Under the pieces are notes generated by a model. That model searched no databases and was not told where the DNA came from. It worked only from the letters and a program-made list of their open reading frames with translations. Source: Takashimella koratensis (taxonomy: Eukaryota; Basidiomycota; Tremellomycetes; Trichosporonales; Tetragoniomycetaceae). From it: a stretch of DNA of 64,000 bases. Positions 21,750 through 32,793 of this stretch are shown here, piece after piece; positions within the stretch are counted from its first letter, which is position 1, and every line of letters begins with the position of its first letter. The DNA is taken from assembly GCA_003116875.1 (NCBI GenBank), contig BCKT01000001.1, positions 2,723,486 through 2,787,485 of the forward strand, in the 5' to 3' direction. The translations under genes were made by a program, and so were the position numbers.

Positions 21750-24700
21750 TCATGCAGTAGGCGATCGTGGAGGAAATGGTGGTTGTATCGAGCGTGGCGC
21801 GTCACGAGGCGGAACTGAAGGGCGAATACTTGGCGGCACCCACGCAGGTGGCGGAGGGAGACCGCGGAGCTTCGGATCCATGGGCAAGGGAACACCAAAT
21901 TGATATTTGATCAGATCGATCTCTCGCTTGCACGCCTTCTCAAACTCCTCGGCCGAAGAAAAACTGTTGATCGTTTTCGACCGATCGAAGTCGATCAGCG
22001 TGACTTTAACGAGATCATCGCTAGCCTGAGCCGATGATTCCGCCTCCGTTTTCACTGGGGTCGGCGGGAACAACCAGTGTCGAGAGTTGATATCAGAGTG
22101 CACGACACCCGCCGCGTGGACCCTCTCGTACGCACTCAAAACAGCCGACCTGTTCCAATCAGCTAGTGTGAGGAGAATATCGACTTACTGATACTTGGGG
22201 TCTGACCTGAGCACGTCGCTGCTGAGCTCTATCCCGCAATCACTCATGATCATCACCCAGTACTCTCGATCGTAGACAACACTGCCATACAGCCCGTGCA
22301 GTGTTGGAACAACGCTGCCTAAATAAATGTCAGCTATTGGCTATATGTACGCACATACCTTGTAGGTCCTTTAGATGGGTACCAATGATGTAGGCCTCGG
22401 TTGCAACTGCCACTCTGGCCTCACTTCTCAGCCACTCCGTCGACTGTTTTTCCCTCGAGGTAGGGAATTTCGCCAGGCTGCAGACTTTGGCTATAAGCGA
22501 AGGGGATGTCTCTGCTCGAGCGATAAACGGCAAATCTGATAACGGCGTTGCGACTGGTGTACGCTGATCGTCGATGGCAGTCGTTGATACGCTGCCCACT
22601 TTGAACACGTCGTAAAAAGCGCCGCTTCCAACGCATTTACCGAGGTCTACGACTACGGACGCCATCGACGCAGACGGGCTGGTTGGTTTCACAAGCCTTG
22701 GCAAATCGGCAAGATCGAAAGAAGTACGGTTACTGGATCCCGCTGCACCGACATCATCGTTGCCTTCGGGTGTGAAGGGGCCATGGTAGAAGAAGGCTTC
22801 ACGTCGGTCAAAGTCGATGCCACGAACGCAACGCAGGTTGTAATCGTTGTCGATTGCGTTAATGTTGGGAATTCTTTCCAAGTAGCCCCGCTCGCGTGAA
22901 AAGGCGTGTGTAATCAGAGGTAGAGAGCTCGTGATGTGAACAGCAAGCGATCCGAGATCCGTGAGCTAAAGTGTCAGCAGAGGGGAGATGATATCACCTA
23001 CCTCGCAAGACGATCTCGTTGAATCAGGCGGATCGTTGTCGAACTCGATTGGTGGTCCAAGTATTTGGAGAGGACGAAGAGAGTGTCGAGTTTGCTTGTA
23101 TGATTGACTCCCGAGGACGGGAGGTCTGCCTGTCTCTCCCAGCCATGAGGGTTGATCTGGACGAGGTGAGCTAGGTTTCGCCGGCTGGGAAGAGTCAGTT
23201 TATTCATGAAAGTCTAAATGCAACCAATTCTTCAATATCATATTTCTGATATTGCACGCACCGCAGGCAGACCGGTTGGCAAGTCTCGTGGGGCTTGGTA
23301 GTGCTGCCAAGAAGAATACCCATAATCAGTGTTTCCGGCCGGGAAGAAGGACTGTCCTGGCTCGCCTTGGGGGTCGAATGACATGGAAGTTTCAAAGGCC
23401 GCGACCACTGTGCCCTCGCTACCTTCGTTGTCATTCGGATCCGGTTGATCCTCGTCATTGCCAGCTGCGACTTGGTGCTGTTCTGCCATGTCGTGTAGCT
23501 GCCTAATGGCCAAAGAATGTCAGCAACAATGTGATTTTGTAAATGTCTGCAACGTTGGTGAGGCCATCAACAGGCGCGCGAGCATGCTCCTCTTCTCTTC
23601 CATTCACCATTTCCCCTCCGTCGAAATACGCCCTTGCAGCATGCATCCGACGATCTCCTTCCACCGTCCCATTCCTACCTTCCAAAGGCGACCTCTTGAC
23701 ATAAGCCACAGCTCCCTGCAGCCCTTAACCAGCTTCTTTGACCACCGCTTGTTCCTTTACTTGGCTACAGATCTCTGCGCAGCTGCCGGGCAGAACCCTC
23801 AAGTGTACTCAGCGAGCCGGATGTCTCCTCTACCCCACAGCATCCTTCAAGACAAACAGAGCGGAGGCCCAGTGCTAGAAAAGACATCACGAACGGGTAC
23901 GTACCACATGCACAACCCAAGTATCACACTGTATACGGTATGCACGCTATGTACACCGTATAAGGTTTGCCAAGAAACGATTGGGGATACTCTGATCCAA
24001 CCCACATCCTGATCGAAGTGAAAGACGATTAGACTCTCGTAGTTGAAAAAGAGGCCAAAGTCGACGTTATTGGTAATGGCTTCGGAGAAAACCTGTCAAA
24101 GCGTGTCAGACTGAGGAAATCAAAACCGAACATACTTGTGAGAGAGCTCTGAACATCACCGTTCAGACCCTCTGCCGGAAGCCCGGTGAATCTCCAGCGC
24201 CATCCCTGGTGGTATAATTGTCGGTGGCGAAGTAGTGACCTTCACCTTGACTGCGCTCTATCCGAAGTTGAAACTGCTCCGCGTTTTCAGCAGACTCGAT
24301 GAGCGCATGAAACAACATCGTTGGAACGGCCACAGCCGTCTTCAGTTCGATGAATATCTTGGAGATTTGGCGGTAGAGTGGGTGCCCAACGTTGAAGAAC
24401 AAGTCAGGCCGTGCTCCATCCCCGGAACCAGTCGCGTCCCATGCACTGCCGAGGTTGAGACTGAGTTGCTGGCTGATCGCTCCCGTGAGAGTCTCCAATG
24501 ACCTAAACAGGGTCTGCGTAAGATATCCAAGCATATTCGTTTCAGATTGTATAAGCATCGGAAGCCCGCGCGAGGATCGCGAATCTCTGATCGCGTAGGA
24601 GGCATCATCTGAGGATATGCGAAGCTGAGAGGAGTCGTTGAGGCCGCGAAGTATTCCATGCAGACGTATGCGGTCGAGGAGTCCTTCGTCCATCCAGAAG

Positions 24701-24876
24701 CGAAGTGGGTAGTTGGGGTTTCTCTCAAGTGCTGCGTCGATCTTACGGTCAGTGGGGTCGGTATTGGTGGCTGAGTGGATTGGTGAGGGTCTCCAAGCCA
24801 TCTCCTCGAGATGGAGTTGGCTCAGTACCTCATCGATAGAGGTCGTTGCCGCTGGATCATTCCCACTGTAGCTCAT
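21750..24876 (-). CDS. PD-(D/E)XK-like plus protein-kinase-like protein (FunK1/CR-effector-like); middle of the gene model uncertain
   Basis: The first exon (24163-24876) encodes a domain with RPDLFFNV and KIFIELKT about 19 residues apart, the PD...ExK pattern of restriction-endonuclease-fold domains. It continues with VFSEAITNNVDFGLFFNYES and YLERIPNINAID. A kinase-like domain then follows: glycine loop GKCVGSGAFYDVFKV, lysine in SLIAKV, YWVMIMSDCGIEL, catalytic loop GVVHSDINSRHW (HSD in place of HRD) and LIDFDRSK (DFD in place of DFG). The tail is proline-rich. This order resembles fungal FunK1 kinases and the nuclease-kinase effectors related to Crinklers. The frame cannot be carried across 24145-24180 by ordinary splicing (in-frame TGA), so the gene may be decaying or wrongly modelled there. 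Confidence 0.6.
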
Positions 24877-25668
24877 GATGTCGTTGAGCGAGCTCGGAGC
24901 CTGCGGTTGGCGATGTAAGAGGGGATAGATGACGGGGGAGAGGGGCAGGATTTGCCGCTGAGGGCATTCTCAAAGGGTATTTAAAGCATGGCTCGTAGTT
25001 GATGCGGCGGGGACGGGTGACGGAGACGGGGATGGAGAACAATGCGACGACGAGGAAACGAGGATTGATCGTCGTAAACAAAAAGAGGATAGCGACGAGA
25101 GGACTAAACAGAGTCCCTCGAGTTTGTGGGGACGATGTGGAGTAGGTGTGGGAAACTGTGTGTCCGACTAAAAAGAGGCAGTCTACGGTCGTCAGAGGCT
25201 GTCCCCCGAGCAGTGGATGGCACAAGCGAGGTGCATGTATGTCACCTGCAGCGTGAGATACGTAGAATAGAGACTTGCTGTCGAGTAAGGAGGAAGCTGT
25301 AGTAATCAGGTGATGTGACGCTGGGGCCTTGCGCCCTCTTTAGCCACTCGACCACCGTCAACCATCGCCGTCCCACCCCACCTCAACCTTGATCTAGGGA
25401 TTCGAGTTCCGCGAGAGGCGAAACCGATGCAGGATACGTCAAGAGTGCCGCCAGAAGTCAAGTGGCGGAAACCACCGTTACCGTCGTTACCCCTGCCTTC
25501 TGAAAAGTGGCACCCACACTAGGATCAGTTTTGGTGAAACAGTGAAAGCTAGGATGTATATGTATAGCATGGCAACTACCGAACACATTCGACTAGTATT
25601 CGACTAATCTTGCGCGACCGGCCGCCCGAAAGAACATGGGGGGCACAAGGTCATAGCTCAGTGATATC
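24877..25668. other. Intergenic region
   Basis: 5' region of the kinase-like gene and 3' region of the alpha/beta hydrolase, both on the minus strand. ORFs here look non-coding; nothing else recognised. Confidence 0.4.
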
Positions 25669-27275
25669 TCATATCGCGGTGGCCTCCCAAAACGTCTCAA
25701 AGTCCTTCTTGGTCACTGGCCATGTCCAACCCATCCAGGGCGGGTTGTTCCTCCCACAGCTGACAAAGTCGGAATGAGTCGCCCCGATATGCTGTGATCG
25801 ATCAGTTCAGCCTTGAGATTCGTGGAACCTGCTTCACTTCTCTGACCCCTCTTCTCGTCGAGTCATATTGCCCGACCTCGAACACCCCCTCCGTCCCCCT
25901 CCCCGCGCCTTTTCTTAGCACGTTTCACTCACCTCACGATAGGTTACGTCCATACCAGCTCGTTTCATATTATCCCTCAACATCTCAATCTGACCGACAA
26001 ACGCCTCTGCCGTCCCTGCCGAGATGTACACTTTAACTCCCTGTTTCGCGAGTCGCGAGAAATGAGTATCGGAAGAGTATGCAGGGGAGAAGTAAGGGTT
26101 GTAGAGGTCACCTGGGAAGTGACGAGTGTGAGAGGCGATAGCGATTCGGCCAAGGTCGGTGAGGTGGTCCTGGACAAGTCAGCGAAAAGACTAAAACAGA
26201 AGAGGGTGATGAGCTGGTGCTCACAGTGTATCTGTTCGACTTGAGTGTCGGGGAAGTCGACGACATGTCTGCCCACGGCTAGGAAAAGTCAGCAGCCTCC
26301 CCATGCGTCCTCCCCTGTCACGGATCAGCAACTCACGCAGTGCAGACACATCGAGCCGACCTGGCCCCAGTCGAAAGTGGTGTAGCGTTGTAGTTCGTCC
26401 AAGTAGCGTACGAGGGTGAGGCACGAGTTGGCGCCTGCGCTATCTCCATTGACCATGATGTTCTAAGTTCAGCGTCAGCTGGTCTGCAAGATCCCGCATA
26501 TCTCTGACCAATCCATCTGCAGCAGTGCATTGTACTTACTTTCGGCTTGAACCCGAGCACATCCACCATATACTGCCACGCTGCCAGATGATCATACAAT
26601 GACGCCGGGAACGAGGTATCCGCCGTGAGCGATTTCCTATAGTTTACGCTAAAGACACGAGCACCTGTGATCTTGGCGAGGTTGAAGGCGGTGTGGATAC
26701 CGAGGGGGTGACCGCCGATGTACCCGCCGCCGATAATGAAGAGGACTGCGCGTTCGTTGGGCTCGGCAGGGGCGAGAATGTCGGCCCGGGTCTAAATGGG
26801 TCAGTGAAATTAGACTGGGATTGCGAGAGACTTTTCAAGTCTTCCTTGACTCGACGGCTTCTTACCACGCACTCACCTCTGCTGGACCGGCGATCATGAA
26901 CCCTGGTGCCGTCACAGGCTTTACCACATCCTTTGCGACATCCAACACCGATATCCTGGGTACATCCGGTCTCAATGGGCTGACCCATACCTTCTCAACC
27001 CTACAGTCGGCTGAATACGCTTGTTTCGGCAAGACCTCGGGTTCGTACTTGTCCCTGCGCGGCGGGAACCACAGCCTCGACGCTTCGTTCACCGCCCGGC
27101 GGTAGTTGATAAGCAAGTATCGGCGGAGGGTCCAGTTAGGGAACGGAGGAGGGGAGATGTAGTATCGGATTGTGTGGTAGATGAGGGTGAAGGGCGCGAC
27201 GACCAGGTGGATGAAGGGGAAAGCGATGACATCGAGCACCGCATGAGTGCGGAGGCCGACCTCGGAGTAGACCAT
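25669..27275 (-). CDS. Alpha/beta hydrolase fold esterase/lipase (HSL / steryl acetyl hydrolase type)
   Basis: A hydrophobic N-terminal segment (VLDVIAFPFIHLVVAPFTLIY) suggests a membrane anchor. The hydrolase core contains an oxyanion-type glycine block VLFIIGGGYIGGHPLG, the nucleophile elbow NGDSAGAN, the acid region ISAGTAEAFVGQ and the catalytic histidine in IGATHSDF. Order and spacing fit the hormone-sensitive-lipase branch, which in fungi includes deacetylases and lipid esterases of the endoplasmic reticulum. About six introns; stop TGA 25669-25671, start at 27275. Substrate not predictable. Confidence 0.85.
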
Positions 27276-27846
27276 GGCTGTTGAACACTCAGCTGGTGGG
27301 TCCCAGAGATCTATTCGTGCTCTGTCGATGAGTGATAGGCAAGACAGAGAATCGTAGCCAATGTCGGGACACTGTTGACGCCCGGGCCGTGACCGGTGAG
27401 TTGTTCCTCCGACCCGGTTGGGTATATCAAAATCGCTCAATTGTTCGCTTCCAACTCGTCACCTGTCTCTGATCTCTGCTGATTGCTCCTTGCTCTCTGC
27501 TTCTTGCTCTCTGCTCACTCGTCTCTGACCTCCGTCTCGAGACTGTGCGCCGTACTCGATGCTGTCCAAGTCGACGAGATAGGAGGTATTGACTGACCCG
27601 AGCGGTGTCCTGACTGGGGTGTCAACACGTCCATGGCCGATAGAGACTAAATAGCGTCCTCACCGCACAGGGACTGTCCCAAGCATTTCTATGCCTCTGA
27701 ATCTCACCGCAACTCTCTCATCCTCAACTCATCTCCACCCACCCCTATTCACCCCCGCCCTCAAGCCTCTCTCTCCCTCATCCCCCCCATCCCCGAAGAC
27801 ATCATCGCGCGCGCCTCTGCCCACGACCACGACCACGACCATCACC
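27276..27846. promoter_or_regulatory. Divergent intergenic region, alpha/beta hydrolase / EMC10
   Basis: 571 bp. Includes a CT-rich stretch (27470-27530) and a codon-poor leader upstream of the EMC10 ATG. The frame is open upstream to an ATG at 27691, but that part is low-complexity Ser/Thr/Pro and precedes a clear signal peptide, so I treat it as leader. Confidence 0.4.
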
Positions 27847-28902
27847 ATGACGTCCTCTCGCCTTGTCTCGTTCCCCTCTTCCTCCTCCCTCTTCCCTCTT
27901 CTCTCAATCCTCATCCTCGCTCTCTCCGTCTACGCACAACATACCCCCTCCGCACTTTCCCCACCAACCAACTACACACTCTACCATCGATACCTCCCTT
28001 CTTCCTCGTCCGGATCTGAATCTTCCTCCTTTTTGACCCGTGGGGTCGTCTCGATCTCCGCGTCGCCATTATCCGTCGCGTACGTTGCGAATCCCGAGAC
28101 CAATGTCGTCCTCGACAGTGGAGAGAGTAAGACAGATAAAGGGTGGTATCAGCTCGCTTTGGTAGATGGAGACGTGACTGAAGAGACTCTTCTCGTCTCG
28201 ACCCGATCAGTGAGTTCTGTATCCACTCTACCTATTCCCAATCCTCCTAGTCAATCCTCTCCCTAAAATCGACCCTTCCTCCTTCACTTCAGTCAACACC
28301 TCTTCCACACTGCGGTGTACAAATACTCTCTCTGCATGACCTGTGATCGCTAAAACCCCTTAGTCACTCATTTCACCTTCAGACGCCACTCACCTCGTGC
28401 TCCACCTCTCATCCGAGAACATCCCAACTTCTCTTCAAATCAAACCCACCTCCAACTCTCCTTCTTCCACGTCGTCATCTTCACTCCCTTCTGGACCTGT
28501 CATGGTCACTCTCTACCGTCCTTCGCGTGCTGAGAGGTAGGTTTCATCCCTTTTGCTTTTCATAATACACTAAACAACTCCCCACCGTTCCTCTCTGTTC
28601 TCACCCCGCATCTGCCCACTGGTCGTCCACCCCTGTATCATAACTAACACCCACTCGCTCCTTATCCGTCCCTCGCGACTCTCGACCCACTACTTGCCGA
28701 GATCAGCCCAAACCTCCCCCCTCCAGTTTCGGTCGACACGACAGGCCAAGTCGCTCAGCCCGTTGCTGAAAAATCCTTTTTGCAGAAATACTGGCTCCCG
28801 ATTGTCGGGATCATGTTGTTCATGGTTACTCAGATGGGGCCTGATGATCGAGGTGCTGGAGGTGGGGGTGGCGGGGGTGGTGGTGGGGGCGGTGGGCGAT
28901 AA
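27847..28902 (+). CDS. EMC10: ER membrane protein complex subunit 10-like protein
   Basis: Signal peptide MTSSRLVSFPSSSSLFPLLS followed by a hydrophobic core and a probable cut after VYAQ. A luminal beta-rich region contains YTLYHRYLP, SGESKTDKGWYQLALVDGDV and HLVLHLSSENIPTSLQI. Near the C-terminus are KSFLQKYWLPIVGIMLFMV (single transmembrane segment) and a glycine-only tail ending in Arg. This layout fits EMC10, part of the insertase complex for tail-anchored and multi-pass proteins. Two introns: 28210-28363 and one from about 28538 to about 28683. The acceptor TTAG at 28360-28363 keeps the frame. The poly-glycine tail comes from a GGT/GGG repeat. Family call good, not certain. Confidence 0.75.
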
Positions 28903-29540
28903 GCTGGGCAGCGAGGTGAAAGACGTATTGATTGACATGTACATTATCACTCGCAATTATACCGTCCCAAGTATCCATCTAACGAATTCATCTGACAGCC
29001 CCAGTCTGTCTTGTGTGTATTCTTCTTACTAACAAGCCCTTGATCGCCTTGATTTACGACCTACGACCTACGACCTAAGCTCCATGATCTACAATCCACT
29101 ACCTCGAGACCTCTTCATCGTATACACTGCTCTCACCCTAGTCATCTGGTGAACTAGCCCACCAATCTTCATCTGCAAACTCATTTGACGCGCGTCTTCT
29201 AAACCTCGTCACGTCCTCTGCTTGTCTCGTTCTAGATCACGTATCAGCCAAAGGACCCTATGAAATCCCAAACCTCCCAGTGTATACAATCCGTGTCTAG
29301 TCTGCCTAGGGACCGGGGGGATCGATAGTGAAACTCACGCTAGATTGTGTTTCTTCCCATTTGAGCGTAAGGCATCGACGATAAAATCGACATCTGCATC
29401 TACCGACGCCGATGCTAAATTCGAGTCCGGAACGACTAGTCAGTACATGTTCTCTACCTCTTCCCACCATCTTTGATTCCAGCCTCAGTCCCACTTCTCG
29501 AATCATCTTTCTTTCCGCCAAATAGCCAAAGACTCACCGA
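28903..29540. other. Convergent intergenic region
   Basis: 638 bp between EMC10 and the second Zn2Cys6 factor. A short direct repeat (TACGACC three times near 29060) is visible; no gene recognised. Confidence 0.4.
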
Positions 29541-32500
29541 TTATATCGCCCAGCCGTTCGAGTCGTTTACTTTCACGTACCAGGACCCTAGCAACCAGTA
29601 CGAGTATCCTGTCAAGTCCCGACGAACCGGATCAAGAATTGTCAGCGACTTCCAGTCCCGTCTCTTTCTAGCTCGGTCCAGTAGGTTCAGAGGTTGTGCC
29701 TTGGCCGCGATGCTGGTCATCAACTCACATGATCACGAAAAGACTGACGTCGCCGGTATCCTAAAACCCCAATCAGCCTTCTCACTCACTCTAATCAAGC
29801 TCATCCGCCCCCCCTTTAGCCCCGATACTCACCGTATCACCAAGAAGCCGCATCACCCCACACAGCCTACGAGCAGGTACGAGTGCCTCGCTCAGTTCAT
29901 TCTTCCCATTACATAAAAGCTGCATCTCAACTGATCCAATGATGAAGAGCTGCATTCGGAGAGGTCAGCGACAATCTCTTCAATCCCTACTCGAACGAAC
30001 GCCTGGCCCTGCCTTCGATCGTTTCGATCTTCAAGGAGGAGATATGACCTCACCATAGTCGCTGTCCTCGCTGAGATCGACTTGCTCCCATCGCTCGCGA
30101 CATGGACCGCCTTCAATTCCGCCGGGAGAGACAGCACAAATGCGTCTAGTGCTTTTTGGATCACTTTCTTTTCTTGTTCCGATTTAGAATCGTAGACTGG
30201 AGATCCGACTGGGGAGGTTGCGGACATGATTACGCCTCGACTCTTCAATCGAGACGAAGCTGGCGGCTGGGCAGGCGTAGAAGCGGGACCAACGGTGGTG
30301 GCCAAAGCGGTAGCCGCTGACGCGCGGCGAGGAGGCCGCACAGGCATCCAGAGATTGGTCTCCGATGCTTTATGATTCAACACGACAACCTTGATCAACC
30401 GAGCCAAGTCGGTAGAGTGGTCACAGTCCGAGGTAGGGACATAACACGCCATCAAGTCGCATAGAGTCTCGTCACAAGTTCTCAAATGGTCGTCAGGCTG
30501 AACCGTAGATTGAGGTGAAACAGAAAGGAGAAAAGAAAGGTAAGCTGTCGTCAGCTTGTGAAGGTGAAGAAGAAGGGTTTCGTCTCAAATGCCCCAGAAA
30601 TACGCACATTCTCATACTCGGACCAAGGGCGAGGCAGAGGTGTACACACCCTGTCGATATCGAAACACGATGGCCAGTCTTGAATCGATGCTGACCCCAC
30701 GTCGACGAAAAACAGTGCCCAGCTGAGGGCGGTCAGCGATAACAAATCAAAAACAGCCCCTACAGCCACGCAAACGATGGATTTGCTCTTCGTGATGGCG
30801 TAACACTCACAACGCGTAGATCCGCTCAGCAAGCTCGAGCTGACTTTGAGGTCCTTTCACGAAGTTCTTTGGTTTACGCAGTGTGAATGCAGTGCTTGGG
30901 TTTGGATTGAAGTAAGACGTAGTGATTCTGTCCATCCCCGAAGCGACTGCGAGGCTGTGTGAGGCTCTATCAGTACATGTATATCTCTTGTAACTTGTAC
31001 AAGTATGTATCAAGGTTTTAGAAGATAGCTTACCGTGCTGATTTGCCGACCATGGCAGCGCCCTGTGGTGGTAGACGTCAGAATACACACCGAGCAACAG
31101 CACCTTGAGAGACCAGAGCCTTCACTTACTGCCGCATGCCACCCTTTGCTATACAGCCACGTCGACATCAATGTACCCGCCTTGACCGCGTCAAAGATTT
31201 TGTTCTCGGCAATCGCGTCATTCATACCCGATTGCGCCGTTTTGAAGAATATCATCTCGCGGTCTCGGATGGATTGTGCTGGCGATGCCCGACACGCGAC
31301 GAGGTACTGTCAATTCAAGGTCAGCTAACTCTTGGTAACTGGGACAAATGTAGCAGGGTATACCGAGGATGTGATGCGTAAACACAGCTAGGTGACGTAC
31401 CATTGCGTATAGGATGCAAGTGTGTGGCCTGGTATCGGGATCGGGCGAAGCGAGTTTCGAGTAGAAAGTAGCAGCGTGCATCTCGAGTCCAAAGATGCGC
31501 TGGTTGGTAAAGTATAGCCATAATCTTTGTGCAGGAGAAGTGTCAGCGGCTCCCAATATTCTCCCCGACTGCCTCCTTGCCAGTTCTACCTTTCCATGTC
31601 GCTGTCAAGATAAGGAGGATACTTACAGGTGTTCCTGCTCAGCAGGTGTGACGTCTGCCGGGCTCGAAGAAGCATTGTATAGCGGTGGAGTAGGGTACAC
31701 GGACATTGCGTCTGTAAGCCAAGACAGATCGAGGTGATCAAATTGAGCCGGGAGAGTTTGGCCTCCGAAACTGTCGGTGCCGATGGTGTCCCCTGCAAGG
31801 CCCGGCAAGAAGCCGGCAAGCGCGATGTCGGTCCAAGTGTCTGGTGAGGGGTTGGAGATCTTTCCTACCTCTGGCTCAAACAGCTGGGAGGGGGAGAATG
31901 CGTCGGAAGACGGTTGAGTCTGGGTCTGGGTTTGGGGTTGGGTGGGTTGAGGTGGAGGTGGGAACGAAGTAGGGAAGAAAGACGTTAATGGGTCGTAGGT
32001 GTCGAGTGAGAAAGTGGGTTGAGGTGCGTTGAGAAGTGGAAGGGCATTGGAAGGATTAGAGTTGGGGTTGGGGAGAGAGGAAGTGGGAGATGGGTTCAGG
32101 TCAACGTCGAGGTTCATTTCGAGATCAGTGGAGGACGGGACGCTAGGCGGAGGCAGGCTAGGCTCCGAGCCCGGATCACGAGAGGTACTGGCGTTGCTAG
32201 TGGTGCTAGCGGTTTTCGTACCCGAGCTCACGGCCGAAGCCAAGTCGGAGCTAGAAGTTGAAGTGGAAGTAGAGAGACCGCGGTGTGAGTGTCCGTGACC
32301 ATGACCGTGTCCGGGAGGAGGAACGGGAGTGTCACTGGGTCGGCGGTAGATGCATGGTCGAGAGTGTTTGGTGCAATTTGCACAAGAAGGTCGTTCCGCG
32401 GGACATCGCTAGAGAAGTAAGCTTGAGTGAGATGGTGGGAATAAGGAGACAAGGGGAAAGGACCAGTGGGTTGGTGAGAATGGAAGAAGCGATGAATAGA

Positions 32501-32793
32501 TGGGAAAGTTAGATTTGATATTTACGATTTTCCTGTTTTTGCATGCTTGACAAGCATCGCCCCTGGGTATCGTCAGCGGAAAAGAATAGGTAGAGGTGAG
32601 TGAGGTTGAAGTTGAACAGTATGGTGAGAGTTGAGACTTGCCTAGCAAGTGGGCCTAGAGTTGCAGTATTAGTACTGAAGCAGAAGTGGTCATATCTGGT
32701 TTGCAACGACACGGTGGTGACGAGTGACGGAGAGAGGGAAGTGGTGCAGAATCTCTGGTACCACTCACGGTACCGCGGGCTCAACGAGGACAT
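29541..32793 (-). CDS. Zn2Cys6 fungal transcription factor (second)
   Basis: The start region spells MSSLSPRYRPLARGDACQAC over three short exons. The zinc cluster is CQACKNRKIRC, six residues, then CANCTKHSRPC (C-x2-C-x6-C-x6-C-x2-C-x6-C). A His/Gly-rich linker and a long Ser/Pro/Gln-rich region follow (residues about 60-270, with QTQTQTQ). The middle-homology-like part has WLYFTNQRIFGLEMHAATFY, AMNDAIAENKIFD-type helices and LWMPVRPPRRAS. One intron begins AG|GCAAGT, a GC-AG intron. The last intron (GTGAGTTGAT...GAGCTAG) joins LFVI to KRRDWKSLTILDPVRRDLTG and ends WYVKVNDSNGWAI. Target unknown. The frame is open about 235 codons upstream of the chosen ATG. Confidence 0.82.

Noticed and set aside
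24857..25225. 122-codon ORF overlapping the start of the kinase-like gene
   Set aside because: Overlaps the real first exon in another frame; composition suggests 5' leader.
27691..27846. 52-residue upstream extension of EMC10
   Set aside because: Low-complexity and would bury the signal peptide that starts at 27847.
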